NCBI RefSeq assembly: GCF_000971155.1
Contig: NZ_BBLX01000016.1
Span: 1 to 34,716, forward strand
Source: Demequina maris
GTDB lineage: Bacteria; Actinomycetota; Actinomycetes; Actinomycetales; Demequinaceae
Length of the DNA: 34,716 nucleotides
Direction: 5' to 3'
Of this stretch, positions 22,624 through 30,888 are shown in pieces (position 1 is the stretch's first letter; every line of letters begins with the position of its first letter). The notes beneath the pieces are model-generated. The model saw only the letters and a program-made list of their open reading frames with translations, was not told where the DNA came from and ran no database searches. Position numbers and translations under genes: made by a program.

Positions 22624-23645
22624 CAGCGGACCTCCCTGTGCTGGCGCAGCGTCCGGACGTTGTAGACGATGATCGGGATCACCATGACGAACAGCACCAC
22701 GGCCAGCGCGGCGCCGATCGCCGGCTGACCCAGGCGGAACGCTCTCGAGTACATCTCGTTGGCGATCACCGACGTCTCGAACTGGCCGCCGGTCATGGTG
22801 CGGACGATGTCGAACACCTTCAGCGTCGCGATGGTGATCGTGGTGAGCACGACGACGAGCGCGCCGCGGATCCACGGCACCGTCACGGACCAGAAGCGCT
22901 GCCACCCGCTCGCGCCGTCGAGCGACGCGGCCTCGTGCAGCTCGGCCGGCACGCCCTTGATCGCGGCGGACAGGACGACCATCGCGAAGCCGGTCTGGAT
23001 CCAGACGAACACCAGGATGAGGAAGAACGTGTTCCAGGGCGGCACGTTGAGGAACTGATGCGGTGTGCCTCCGAGCCACACGAGCACCTGGTTGAGGAAG
23101 CCGATCTGGTCGAAGCCCTCGGCGCGGTACGTGTACATGAAGCCCCAGATGATGGACGCGCCCACCATCGAGATGGCCATCGGCATGAACACCAGCGACT
23201 TCAGGACCTTCTCGCCCTTGGAGCGGTCGATGAACACCGCGTACGCGAGTCCGATCGCGGTCGACGCCACCGGCACGATCAGCACCCAGATCACGGTGTT
23301 CCGCAGCACGGTCAGCATCGTCGGGTCGGTGAAGACCACCTGGAAGTTGTCGAAGCCCACCCACGTGCCGTCACGGTCGGTGACGGACTGCCAGATGGTC
23401 TGGACCGCGGGCCAGATGAGGCCCGTCGCGAGAAGCACCAGCGCGGGCGCCACGAACAGCGTGAGCTGGATGAAGTCGCGGCCCTTCTTCGGCGCCCGGT
23501 CCGCGAAGAACATGAGGAGGCCGACCACGGCGAGGAAGATGACGATCGCGACAGCCGCGCCGCCCAGCTTGCTCCCCGCATCGGCCCAGAAGTTGTCGTT
23601 GCGCCCGGCGAGCTGCATGGCCGGGACCGTCAGCGTCGACATCAT
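22623..23645 (-). CDS. aglF: Sugar ABC transporter permease, AglF/MalF type
   Basis: This is the second membrane subunit of the importer (340 aa). It has an extra N-terminal hydrophobic segment (about 30-50) before the core six helices, the segment LTLFVAPALVLLATGLIWPA, and an EAA loop GVPAELHEAASLDGASGWQR about 90 residues from the end. The WIQTGFAMVVLSAAIKGV stretch before the loop is typical of MalF/AglF proteins. The first of two adjacent ATGs (23643-23645) is chosen, with GAGGAG six bases upstream. It follows aglE across a strong hairpin and is coupled to aglG. Confidence 0.9.
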   Translation of the reverse strand: MMSTLTVPAMQLAGRNDNFWADAGSKLGGAAVAIVIFLAVVGLLMFFADRAPKKGRDFIQLTLFVAPALVLLATGLIWPAVQTIWQSVTDRDGTWVGFDNFQVVFTDPTMLTVLRNTVIWVLIVPVASTAIGLAYAVFIDRSKGEKVLKSLVFMPMAISMVGASIIWGFMYTYRAEGFDQIGFLNQVLVWLGGTPHQFLNVPPWNTFFLILVFVWIQTGFAMVVLSAAIKGVPAELHEAASLDGASGWQRFWSVTVPWIRGALVVVLTTITIATLKVFDIVRTMTGGQFETSVIANEMYSRAFRLGQPAIGAALAVVLFVMVIPIIVYNVRTLRQHREVR

Positions 23646-23671
23646 TGTCGACTCCTCTCTCAGCAGGATGC

Positions 23672-23708
23672 GAGGGTGCCGGTCGGCGGGAAGCCGACCG
23701 GCACCCTC
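23672..23708 (-). terminator. Intra-operon hairpin between aglE and aglF
   Basis: A perfect 16-bp stem (23672-23687 with 23693-23708) and a five-base loop lie nine bases past the aglE stop, with aglF starting 27 bases further on. As at chvE/mmsA, it probably lets the binding protein be made in excess of the permeases. Confidence 0.75.
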
Positions 23709-23716
23709 CTCTCACC

Positions 23717-25081
23717 TTACGGCCACGTGCTGTCGATGAACGAGGTCACATCGTCAGTGTCACGCGTGCCGTTGACCCAGTCGGTGATGCCGGTCCAGAA
23801 GGACGCGGCACCGACGGCTGCCGGCATGAGGTCGGAGGCGTCGAACTTGAAGACCGTCTCCGGGTCCTGCAGGATCTCGATGGCCGCCTGGCCGATCGGC
23901 GAGCTCGCGTTCGCCGGGTCGAGACCGGTGTTGGCGGAGATCACGCCGCCGAGCGAGACACGCTCGTTGGCCCACGTGTCCGAGGACATGAAGGTCTGCA
24001 GCGCCACCGTCGCCGGGTCGGAGTCGAAGGCCGCGACGAACTCGCCACCACCGGTGACGCCCGCGGGGTCGCCCTCGGCCATCGGCGGGGTCAGGAACGC
24101 CCACACGTCGCCGTCCTCGGCGACCGTGGTGCCCTCGGGCCACTGAGCCTCGTAGAACGAGGCCTGGTGGTGCATCGAGCAGTTCCCGTCGAGGATCGGC
24201 AGGCCGCCGTCGTTGAACGACGTCGAGATGATCGACTCGGGACCGCCGAAGCCGCCGTTGACGTAGTCGGCGTTGAGCGCGATCTCGCCGAACGTGTCGA
24301 ACGCCTCCTTGATCTCGTCGGAGGAGAACTTCACCTCACCCGCGACCCACTGGTCGTAGACCTCGGCGCCCGACTGGCGGAGGACGATGTCCTCGATCCA
24401 GTCCGTGCCCGGCCATCCGGTCGCGTCGCCGGACTCGAAGCCGATGCACCACGGACGGTACTGCGGGTTGTCCGCGGAGCGGGCCGCCATCTCGTCGGTC
24501 AGCGCCATCATCTCGTCCCACGTCGCCGGGACCTCGTAGCCGTTGTCGGCGAAGTCGGTGGGCGAGTACCAGACCCAGCCCTTGACCGAGGCCATGAGCG
24601 GGGCTGCGTAGAAGGTGTCGTCGAACGTGCCGTAGGCCTTCCAGCTCTCCGACCAGAACTCGTCGACGTTCGCCTCGACCGCCTCGGGAGCCGGCATCAC
24701 TGCGCCCGCCTCGACGAGGCGCTGCAGCAGGCCGGGCTGCGGGATGATCGCGAGGTTCGGCGGGTCGCCGGCCTCGACGCGGACGTTGATCTGGGTCTCG
24801 AACTCCTGGGTGCCGACGTAGTCGACGGTGATCCCCGTGCACTCCTCGAACTGGGCGAACGAGGTGACGAGGTCGTCGGCCTCCTGCTCCTGGATGGTCG
24901 AGTAGACCTGGACGGTCTCGCCGTCGTGCATGCCGTAGTCGGCGTAGGCGTCACAGCCCTCCGCCATCGCGCCGCCGGACGCGCCGGACGAGCTCTCGTC
25001 GTCGGATCCGCCGGAACAGCCGGCGAGAACAAGGCCGCCCACCGCGAGCGCGGTGACCGGCAGGATGAAACGTCGGTTCAT
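23717..25081 (-). CDS. aglE: Sugar-binding lipoprotein, AglE type
   Basis: This is the extracellular substrate-binding subunit of a CUT1 importer (454 aa). A lipoprotein signal ends at GGLVLAGC with Cys22, then a Ser/Gly/Asp-rich linker. The mature domain shows LVTSFAQFEECTGITVDYVG, a long central region with YRPWCIGFESGDATGWPGTD and the C-terminal FKFDASDLMPAAVGAASFWT, typical of alpha-glucoside-binding AglE proteins. The ATG at 25079-25081 is fixed by the signal peptide; AGGAGG lies 11 bases upstream. Alpha-glucosides such as trehalose, maltose or sucrose are likely ligands. No glycosidase or LacI gene is next to it, so specificity and control are inferred. Confidence 0.9.
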   Translation of the reverse strand: MNRRFILPVTALAVGGLVLAGCSGGSDDESSSGASGGAMAEGCDAYADYGMHDGETVQVYSTIQEQEADDLVTSFAQFEECTGITVDYVGTQEFETQINVRVEAGDPPNLAIIPQPGLLQRLVEAGAVMPAPEAVEANVDEFWSESWKAYGTFDDTFYAAPLMASVKGWVWYSPTDFADNGYEVPATWDEMMALTDEMAARSADNPQYRPWCIGFESGDATGWPGTDWIEDIVLRQSGAEVYDQWVAGEVKFSSDEIKEAFDTFGEIALNADYVNGGFGGPESIISTSFNDGGLPILDGNCSMHHQASFYEAQWPEGTTVAEDGDVWAFLTPPMAEGDPAGVTGGGEFVAAFDSDPATVALQTFMSSDTWANERVSLGGVISANTGLDPANASSPIGQAAIEILQDPETVFKFDASDLMPAAVGAASFWTGITDWVNGTRDTDDVTSFIDSTWP

Positions 25082-25180
25082 GGGTAATGCGCCTCCTCTT
25101 CGTTGAGATGCGCCCGTGCGTACCGCTGACGACGGCACCCACGGAGCCGCGCCCGAATCGACGAAGAGACCGCATCCACA

Positions 25181-25202
25181 TCGACGCAAGCGCTTGCATC
25201 GA
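25181..25202. promoter_or_regulatory. LacI-type operator upstream of aglE
   Basis: The inner GCAAGCGCTTGC (25186-25197) is a perfect palindrome with a central CG. Outer TCGA arms extend it to a 22-base dyad with a single mismatched pair. It is about 100 bases upstream of the aglE start, a usual place for a repressor of a sugar operon. The regulator is not encoded nearby. Confidence 0.7.
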
Positions 25203-25277
25203 ACGTAGCCCCCCGCGCCGGGGTGCCGCAACCGGGGTTGCCGGAGCGCCTCCCAATCGTTACTCGCATGTGACCTG

Positions 25278-25287
25278 GGACGATGCG
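25278..25287 (+). repeat. GGACGATGCG motif, intergenic copy
   Basis: An exact copy between the two palindromes of the aglE/serpin divergent region. Confidence 0.8.
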
Positions 25288-25314
25288 CGGGGCGTCCGGC
25301 GCGGACACCCGTGT

Positions 25315-25326
25315 GAGAGCGCTCTC
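25315..25326. promoter_or_regulatory. GAGAGCGCTCTC palindrome upstream of the serpin gene
   Basis: A perfect 12-base palindrome with a central CG, of the kind bound by LacI-family regulators of glucoside or cellobiose use (CebR sites have a similar GAGCGCTC core). It is 100 bases before the serpin start. The identical 12-mer occurs at 16729-16740, where it overlaps a terminator. Confidence 0.55.
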
Positions 25327-25425
25327 CCTGGCAGGTGGGCGAGGCCGTACAGTGAGCGCGACGACCTGGAGGTCCGCGGCCCTCGGCCACCTTCCGGCCA
25401 GCCGACCCAACGAAGGGGGCACGCG

Positions 25426-26709
25426 GTGCGTCTCACCAGCATGAGGGGTGCGATCGGGGCCGCTGTCGGAGGGCTGCTGTTGGCTGGGTGCATGACCGCG
25501 CCCTCCGTGCCCGTGCCCGACCCGGCGCCCACGTTCGACCGGCCCGCCCCCACGCCCTCCGCCGCCGTGCCGCTCGCCGCGTCGCTCAACGAGACCGGGC
25601 TGGGCATCTTCCGTGCCGCCGCCGGCGACGAGAACCTCGCGCTCTCCCCGGTGTCGATCGGGATCGCGTTCGGGATGGTCGACGCCGGGGCGACGGGGCC
25701 GGTCGACGCCGCCCTCGACGAGCTGTTCGCCTACCCCGCCGAGGACGAGGCTCTGCTGAGCGCCTTCAACTCGCTCGGCCTCGCGGTGGCGAGCGAGCCG
25801 GGCGAGGGCGGGCTGACGGCCGACGGCGAGACGGTGGACCTGCCGATCATGCGAATCGCCAACTCAGCGTGGTTCGAGGACACGTTCACCCCCGACCCCG
25901 CCTACGTCGACGCGGTCCAGACCTGGTTCGGAGCCGAGGTCCGGAGCCTGCCGCTGCGCCAGGACCCCGCCGGTTCGCGCGAGGTCATCGACGGATGGGT
26001 CAAGGACCGCACCGCCGGCCTCATCCCCAGGGTCATGCCGCAGAGCGTGCCCAACGACCTCACGCGGTTCATCCTGGTCAACACGGTCTACCTCAAGGCC
26101 CAGTGGTGGGCGCCGTTCTTCGAGTCGGGCACGCACCCCGAGCCGTTCACCCTGCTCGACGGCGAAGCCGCGACGGCCGAGCTCATGACCGTCGGCGCGG
26201 ATGTCGACTACGTCCAGACGGAGGCCTACGACGCCGCCGTGCTGCCGTACGTGGGCGACCTCGAGATGACGCTGATCGTCCCGCACGAGGGCGCGTTCGC
26301 GGCCGTCCGTGACGGGCTCGACCCGATCGCGCTGGCCGCGCTCGACGACGCCCGCGAGCCCGGCCACGTGTACGTGCGCATGCCGCGCTTCGAGTCCGAG
26401 TCCAGGGTCGACCTGCGCGACGTGATCGGCGACCGGATGGGGATCGACGGGCTCTTCGACACGATCGGCCTCGACGGCATCGGCCCCGAGCTCGAGGTCG
26501 GCGCGGCCGTCCACGCGACCAAGGTGATCGTCGACGAGGACGGCACCGAGGCCGCCGCGGCGACCGTGGTCGAGGGCGCGGCGGGCGCCGCACCGCCGGA
26601 GTTCGACGCGGAGATCATCGCCGACCGGCCGTTCCTGTACGTCGTCCGCGACACGACCACGGGCGCGATCCTGTTCGTCGGGCAGTACCTGGACCCCGAC
26701 GCAGGCTGA
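25426..26709 (+). CDS. Serpin-family protease inhibitor, lipoprotein
   Basis: This 427-aa protein is a predicted cell-surface serpin. A lipoprotein signal (AAVGGLLLAGC, Cys22) and a Pro/Ala-rich linker (about 23-50) precede a serpin fold: ALSPVSIGIAFGMVDAGATG (about 72-91), FILVNTVYLKAQWWAPF (about 215-231) and the C-terminal signature RPFLYVVRDTTTGAILFVGQ (401-420). The hinge EDGTEAAAAT (371-380) has the small residues required for loop insertion, so it should be inhibitory. By alignment to alpha-1-antitrypsin the scissile bond would be Gly387-Ala388, which suggests elastase- or subtilisin-like targets. The start is a GTG at 25426-25428 with GAAGGGGG upstream; an ATG five codons later is an alternative. 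It is divergent from aglE and ends four bases from the convergent SCP gene. Confidence 0.92.
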   Translation: MRLTSMRGAIGAAVGGLLLAGCMTAPSVPVPDPAPTFDRPAPTPSAAVPLAASLNETGLGIFRAAAGDENLALSPVSIGIAFGMVDAGATGPVDAALDELFAYPAEDEALLSAFNSLGLAVASEPGEGGLTADGETVDLPIMRIANSAWFEDTFTPDPAYVDAVQTWFGAEVRSLPLRQDPAGSREVIDGWVKDRTAGLIPRVMPQSVPNDLTRFILVNTVYLKAQWWAPFFESGTHPEPFTLLDGEAATAELMTVGADVDYVQTEAYDAAVLPYVGDLEMTLIVPHEGAFAAVRDGLDPIALAALDDAREPGHVYVRMPRFESESRVDLRDVIGDRMGIDGLFDTIGLDGIGPELEVGAAVHATKVIVDEDGTEAAAATVVEGAAGAAPPEFDAEIIADRPFLYVVRDTTTGAILFVGQYLDPDAG

Positions 26710-26713
26710 CGCC

Positions 26714-27088
26714 TCAGCCGAGCGCGAGCGGCAGGAGCGCCGACAGGTCGGACCGCTCCCCCGACGCGTCCACGTCCCCGGCGGCGACCGCATCGTCCCA
26801 CCGCACGCGACCGGTGACGAGGCCCAGCCACACCTCGGGCGCGACCTCGACCACCGCGGGCGGGGTGCCGCGCCGGTGGACCGAGCCCTCGACGCACTGG
26901 GTCGCGCCCCACGGTGGGACCCGCACCTCGAGCGAGCGCCCGGGGGCGACGGCGGCGAGCTCCTCGAGCGAGAAGCGGACGGCCATCGCGGTCATGCCGG
27001 GCTCGACGTTGCCGACGTCCGTGAGGGCGGCCCATTGCGCGACGGCCTCGCGGCCGGCGGCGACGGGGATGCGGCGACGGGGAGGCAT
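26714..27088 (-). CDS. Sterol-carrier-like (SCP_3) family protein
   Basis: This 124-aa protein matches the short actinobacterial sterol carrier family: a basic start MPPRRRIPVAAGREAVAQWA, then MAVRFSLEELAAVAPGRSLE, RVPPWGATQCVEGSVHRRGT and VWLGLVTGRVRWDDAVAAGD, ending in LSALLPL. The fold should bind a hydrophobic ligand, but the role is unknown. The start ATG (27086-27088) has no Shine-Dalgarno; CACCCT lies six bases upstream, so the message could be leaderless. It is downstream of purL, past a terminator. A copy of GGACGATGCG encodes Trp-Asp-Asp-Ala at 26789-26798. Confidence 0.88.
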   Translation of the reverse strand: MPPRRRIPVAAGREAVAQWAALTDVGNVEPGMTAMAVRFSLEELAAVAPGRSLEVRVPPWGATQCVEGSVHRRGTPPAVVEVAPEVWLGLVTGRVRWDDAVAAGDVDASGERSDLSALLPLALG

Positions 27089-27111
27089 GCGACAAGGGTG
27101 GCACACGCGGA

Positions 27112-27139
27112 ACGCCCGGCCTGAATCCAGGCCGGGCGT
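27112..27139 (-). terminator. Terminator of purL
   Basis: A perfect 12-bp stem (ACGCCCGGCCTG with its complement) and loop AATC lie between the purL stop and the SCP-like gene. The adjacent base run 27141-27150 is a copy of the dispersed motif. Confidence 0.78.
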
Positions 27140-27140
27140 C

Positions 27141-27150
27141 CGCATCGTCC
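27141..27150 (-). repeat. GGACGATGCG motif, intergenic copy
   Basis: An exact copy directly next to the purL terminator stem, 20 bases past the purL stop. Confidence 0.8.
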
Positions 27151-27170
27151 CTGCTCGCGCAGGGGGTGGA

Positions 27171-29477
27171 TCAGGCGAAGCGGGTGGGAAGCGGCGCCTC
27201 CCAGGCCTCGGTGAGCTCGGCGACGGGGACCTCGAACTGGCCCTGGACCTCGAGCGCGTCGCCGCCGGTGACGCCGACGCGGGCGAACGGCACGCCGCGC
27301 GCCTCGAGCATCGCGACCAGGCGCGGCTCCTCCGTGCGCGGCACCGCGAGCAGCGCGCGGCCCTGCGACTCGGAGAAGAACGCCTCCGCGGGGGTGAGAC
27401 CGTCGCGCTCGCACACCTCGTCGAGGACGATGCGCGCGCCGACGCCGTAGCGCAGCGCTCCGTAGGCCGCGGCGGCGGCGAGGCCGCCCTCGGAGACGTC
27501 GCGGGCGGCGTCGATGAGGCCGTCGCGCGAGCACGCGATGAGGATCTCGGCGAGCTCCTTCTCCCACGCGAGGTCGAGCACCGGCGGGAGGCCGCCGAGG
27601 TGGCCGGCGGTCGCCGCGAGCTCGGAGCCGTCGAGCTCCGCGCGGGTCGAGCCGACGAGGAACAGCAGCTGGCCCTCCTCGCGCCAGCCCGCCGGGGTCG
27701 CGCGGGCGACGTCGTCGAGGATGCCGAGGATGCCGACGATCGCGGTCGGGTTGATCGAGGAGTCGATCCTGCCGGGCTCGCCGGTGCCGTTGTAGAGCGA
27801 GACGTTGCCGCCCGTGACCGGGACGCCGAGCTCCTGGCATGCGTCGGCGAGGCCGCGGATGGCCTCCGCGAACTGCCACATCGAGTCGGGGTCCTCGGGC
27901 GAGCCGAAGTTGAGGCCGTCGGTGACGGCGGTCGGCTCGGCACCGGTGATCGCGACGCCGCGGAAGGCCGCCGCGACGGACTGGCGGGCGCCCTCGTACG
28001 GGTCGAGCTTGGTGAACCGGTCGTTGGAGCGCGTCGCGATCGCGACGCCGCGGCCGGTGGCCTCGTCGATGCGGATCACTCCGGCCGTGTCGGGGCGCGA
28101 CGCGGCGGTGTTGCCCTGGACGTAGCGGTCGTACTGGTTCGTGATCCACTCGCGCGACGACATGTTCGGGCTCGACAGCAGGAGCATGAACGCGCGCTTC
28201 ATCTCGGCCGCATCCGCGGGCAGCGGGATCGCGAAGCGGTCGGCCTGGAGGCCGTCCATCCACGCGGGACGGTGGAACGGGCGGTTGTAGACCGGGCCGT
28301 CGTGCGCGACCGTGCGGGGGTCGACGTCGACGATGCGCTGGCCGTGGTGGTCGATGGTGAGACGGCCCGAGTCGTTGACCTCGCCCACCACGGCGGACTC
28401 GATGTCCCACTTGCCGGTGATCTCGAGGAACTGGTCGAGCTTCTCCGGCGTGACGACCGCCATCATGCGCTCCTGCGACTCCGACATGAGGATCTCGCCG
28501 GCGTTCAGGGTGGGGTCGCGCAGGAGGACGTCGTCGAGCCACACGTGCATGCCGCCGGAGCCGTTGCTCGCGAGCTCCGAGGTCGCGCACGAGATGCCCG
28601 CGGCGCCGAGGTCCTGGATGCCCTGCACCACGTCCGCGGCGAAGAGCTCGAGGCAGCACTCGATGAGCACCTTCTCCATGAACGGGTCGCCCACCTGGAC
28701 CGACGGGCGCTTCGCGGGGACGCCGTCCTCGAAGGTCTCGGAGGCGAGGATCGAGGCGCCGCCGATGCCGTCGCCGCCGGTGCGGGCGCCGAACAGCACG
28801 ACCTTGTTGCCCACGCCCTCGGCGGAGGCGAGGTGGATGTCCTCGTGCTTCATCGCGCCCACGCACAGCGCGTTGACGAGCGGGTTGCCCTGGTAGCAGG
28901 AGTCGAAGCGCGCGCCGCCGCCGATGTTGGGCAGGCCGAGCGAGTTGCCGTAGCCGCCGACGCCGGAGACCACGCCGTGGACGACGCGGGCGGTGTCGGG
29001 GTGGTCGATCGCGCCGAAGCGCAGCTCGTCCATCGCGGCGACCGGGCGGGCGCCCATCGCAAGGATGTCGCGGACGATGCCGCCGACGCCGGTCGCGGCG
29101 CCCTGGTACGGCTCGACGAAGGACGGGTGGTTGTGCGACTCGACCTTGAACGTGACGGCCCAGCCGTCGCCGATGTCGACGACGCCGGCGTTCTCGCCGA
29201 TGCCGACCATCAGCCGCTCCTTCATCTCCGGCGTGGTCTTGTCGCCGAACTGGCGCAGGTGCACCTTGGAGGACTTGTACGAGCAGTGCTCCGACCACAT
29301 GACGGAGTACATCGCGAGCTCCGCGTTGGTGGGGCGGCGGCCGAGCAGGTCGCGGATGCGCTGGTACTCGTCGTGCTTGAGACCGAGCTCGCCCCACGGC
29401 TGCTCCTGGTCGGGGGTCTTCGACGCGTACGAGACGGTGTCGAGCTGGGCTGCGGTGGGCTGGAGCGCGTCGGTCAT
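27171..29477 (-). CDS. purL: Phosphoribosylformylglycinamidine synthase subunit PurL
   Basis: This enzyme makes FGAM from FGAR, ATP and ammonia in purine synthesis. The 768-residue length identifies the small PurL form, which needs separate PurQ (glutaminase) and PurS; neither is in this window. Diagnostic segments are [78 protein letters not shown] and [14 protein letters not shown]. The ATG at 29475-29477 has GAGGAC upstream; an in-frame start 11 codons earlier lacks conservation. TAGGAT (29510-29515, minus) may be the -10, and a GCCGG/CCGGC stem (29492-29508) lies in the leader. A terminator follows the gene. Confidence 0.97.
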   Translation of the reverse strand: MTDALQPTAAQLDTVSYASKTPDQEQPWGELGLKHDEYQRIRDLLGRRPTNAELAMYSVMWSEHCSYKSSKVHLRQFGDKTTPEMKERLMVGIGENAGVVDIGDGWAVTFKVESHNHPSFVEPYQGAATGVGGIVRDILAMGARPVAAMDELRFGAIDHPDTARVVHGVVSGVGGYGNSLGLPNIGGGARFDSCYQGNPLVNALCVGAMKHEDIHLASAEGVGNKVVLFGARTGGDGIGGASILASETFEDGVPAKRPSVQVGDPFMEKVLIECCLELFAADVVQGIQDLGAAGISCATSELASNGSGGMHVWLDDVLLRDPTLNAGEILMSESQERMMAVVTPEKLDQFLEITGKWDIESAVVGEVNDSGRLTIDHHGQRIVDVDPRTVAHDGPVYNRPFHRPAWMDGLQADRFAIPLPADAAEMKRAFMLLLSSPNMSSREWITNQYDRYVQGNTAASRPDTAGVIRIDEATGRGVAIATRSNDRFTKLDPYEGARQSVAAAFRGVAITGAEPTAVTDGLNFGSPEDPDSMWQFAEAIRGLADACQELGVPVTGGNVSLYNGTGEPGRIDSSINPTAIVGILGILDDVARATPAGWREEGQLLFLVGSTRAELDGSELAATAGHLGGLPPVLDLAWEKELAEILIACSRDGLIDAARDVSEGGLAAAAAYGALRYGVGARIVLDEVCERDGLTPAEAFFSESQGRALLAVPRTEEPRLVAMLEARGVPFARVGVTGGDALEVQGQFEVPVAELTEAWEAPLPTRFA

Positions 29478-29639
29478 GTCGTCCTCTGAGAGCCGGCGAT
29501 TACCCGGCAATCCTACCGGCGGCCTCCCCTCGCGACACTCCGCGCGGATCTCGCCGCGACACGCCGGTGCGACGGCACGATGCGGCGGCCCGGAAAGGCG
29601 TATCGGACCAGCATCCGTGCGGGGTGTCCGGGGTGCGGG

Positions 29640-30185
29640 TCAGTTCATCAGCGTCGGGAAGTGCACGGTCGAGCCCGGCTCCACGACGACGACGGAGTCG
29701 AGCTCGCCGCACACCGCGGTCCAGGACTCCGCGAGCGACCGGTCGGCCGGGTCCGCGGCGTCGAGCACACGGCCCATGATCGGCTCGCCGCCGAGGTCGA
29801 AGGCGTCGGGCACCGCTAGCCCGTCGGGACCGCGCAGGTACGCGACGGCACCGCCGCCGCCCATCCCGATGCCGGGGATCGCCGCGCTCCACCCGTCGAC
29901 GAGCAGCAGCCCGGCGGTCGAGCCGTCGCCGAGCGTCGCTGTCGGGCACGCGGTGAAGATGCCGTGCGAGGCGACCTGCGCGTAGTCGGCGACCGGCACG
30001 GCGATGCCGGTCCACGCCGAGACGACGTAGATGGGCACCCGCGCCGGCCGCTCCCAGACCGCGGCGATCCCGACCGCGGCCAGGGCGACGGCGGCGAGGA
30101 CGATGCCCGCGAGCGCGGCACGCTTCGTGGGCGACTCCTTCCTGAACGGCGCCTCGTCGCGCGGCCGTTCGACCGGCGCGCTCAT
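29640..30185 (-). CDS. Membrane-anchored protein of unknown function, paralogue of the upstream gene
   Basis: This 181-aa protein has a short cytoplasmic N-terminus (about 1-22, with RPRDEAPF), one hydrophobic helix (about 23-44) and an outside domain of about 135 residues. I do not recognise the family. It shares with the next gene upstream the RDEAP start, AVPVAD, CPTATL, a VDGW/ADTW turn and GRVLDxAxPxDxxLAESWTAxCG. Both keep two outside cysteines (CPTAT and AxCG), which may form a disulfide. Its ATG overlaps the stop of the upstream gene by four bases. The nearest gene downstream is purL, with a separate promoter. Confidence 0.8.
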   Translation of the reverse strand: MSAPVERPRDEAPFRKESPTKRAALAGIVLAAVALAAVGIAAVWERPARVPIYVVSAWTGIAVPVADYAQVASHGIFTACPTATLGDGSTAGLLLVDGWSAAIPGIGMGGGGAVAYLRGPDGLAVPDAFDLGGEPIMGRVLDAADPADRSLAESWTAVCGELDSVVVVEPGSTVHFPTLMN

Positions 30186-30748
30186 CCCTCGACCCCGATC
30201 TCGCCGCCGGTGAGCCCGTCGGGCGCGGCCTGCACGAAGGCGTCGGCGGGCCCGCAGGCCGCGGTCCAGCTCTCCGCGAGCGCCGCATCGTCCGGGTGTG
30301 CCAGGTCGAGCACGCGTCCCGCGACGGCGATCTCGCTGGAGCCGTGCTCGGCGGCCTCGAGCGTCGCGCCGTCGGGGCCACCCTCAAGCCTCGGCGCGGG
30401 GTCGTCGGCGACGAAGCCGGAGGTGAGCGGCCAGGTGCCGCGCCACGTGTCGGCGAGGATCACCGCGGCGGTGGCGCCGGTCTCGACGAGGGTCGCGGTC
30501 GGGCACAGCGTGTCCGGGACCACGAGGTCCAGGGTCAGGGCATCGGCCACCGGGGCCGCGTCGCCGACCCATTCCGCGGCCGGGTAGGCCGGCAGTGCGG
30601 CGTCACGCCACTCGACGGATCCGGCGGCTCGGCCCGCGAGGCCCACGCCGATGAACACGAGAGCGATCACCACGCCCGTGATGACGAGGCCGACGATCGC
30701 GGCCCGGCTGGTCGGCGCCTCATCGCGCACCTTGACGGTTGCCCCCAT
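30182..30748 (-). CDS. Membrane-anchored protein of unknown function, paralogue of the downstream gene
   Basis: This 188-aa protein has the same plan as its neighbour: RDEAP near the N-terminus, one membrane helix (about 18-40) and an outside domain with CPTATLVETGATAAVILADT and GRVLDLAHPDDAALAESWTA ending in a second cysteine. I do not recognise a function. The ATG at 30746-30748 is chosen by alignment to the paralogue. It has no Shine-Dalgarno; CACAAT lies six bases upstream, suggesting a leaderless start. It heads a two-gene unit. A GGACGATGCG copy (30284-30293) encodes Asp-Asp-Ala. Confidence 0.8.
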   Translation of the reverse strand: MGATVKVRDEAPTSRAAIVGLVITGVVIALVFIGVGLAGRAAGSVEWRDAALPAYPAAEWVGDAAPVADALTLDLVVPDTLCPTATLVETGATAAVILADTWRGTWPLTSGFVADDPAPRLEGGPDGATLEAAEHGSSEIAVAGRVLDLAHPDDAALAESWTAACGPADAFVQAAPDGLTGGEIGVEG

Positions 30749-30791
30749 GGAGGGATTGTGCACCCTTGAAGCGGGGTACACCAGGGAGGAT

Positions 30792-30851
30792 GTCGCTCAC
30801 CTCCCCGCAGGAGTCGCGGACCTCCGGAAACCGTCGCTCAGTTCCCCGCAG
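30792..30851. repeat. Two 19-bp direct repeats, 41 bp apart
   Basis: GTCGCTCACCTCCCCGCAG (30792-30810) and GTCGCTCAGTTCCCCGCAG (30833-30851) differ at two bases. They lie between the membrane-protein pair and the 423-aa unknown, past the stop of the latter and upstream of the former. They could be a binding site or remnants of a small duplication. Confidence 0.7.
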
Positions 30852-30888
30852 CGGGCTTGCGGTGGTGCGGAGGCGGGCGGCGGGCCCG

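Larger units (their letters stand above)
25082..25425. promoter_or_regulatory. Divergent region between aglE and the serpin gene
   Basis: No gene is supported in these 344 bases. From left to right they hold the aglE ribosome binding site, a 22-base LacI-type operator (25181-25202), an exact GGACGATGCG copy (25278-25287), a GAGAGCGCTCTC palindrome (25315-25326) and the serpin ribosome binding site. I cannot place -10/-35 pairs with confidence on either strand. Confidence 0.5.
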
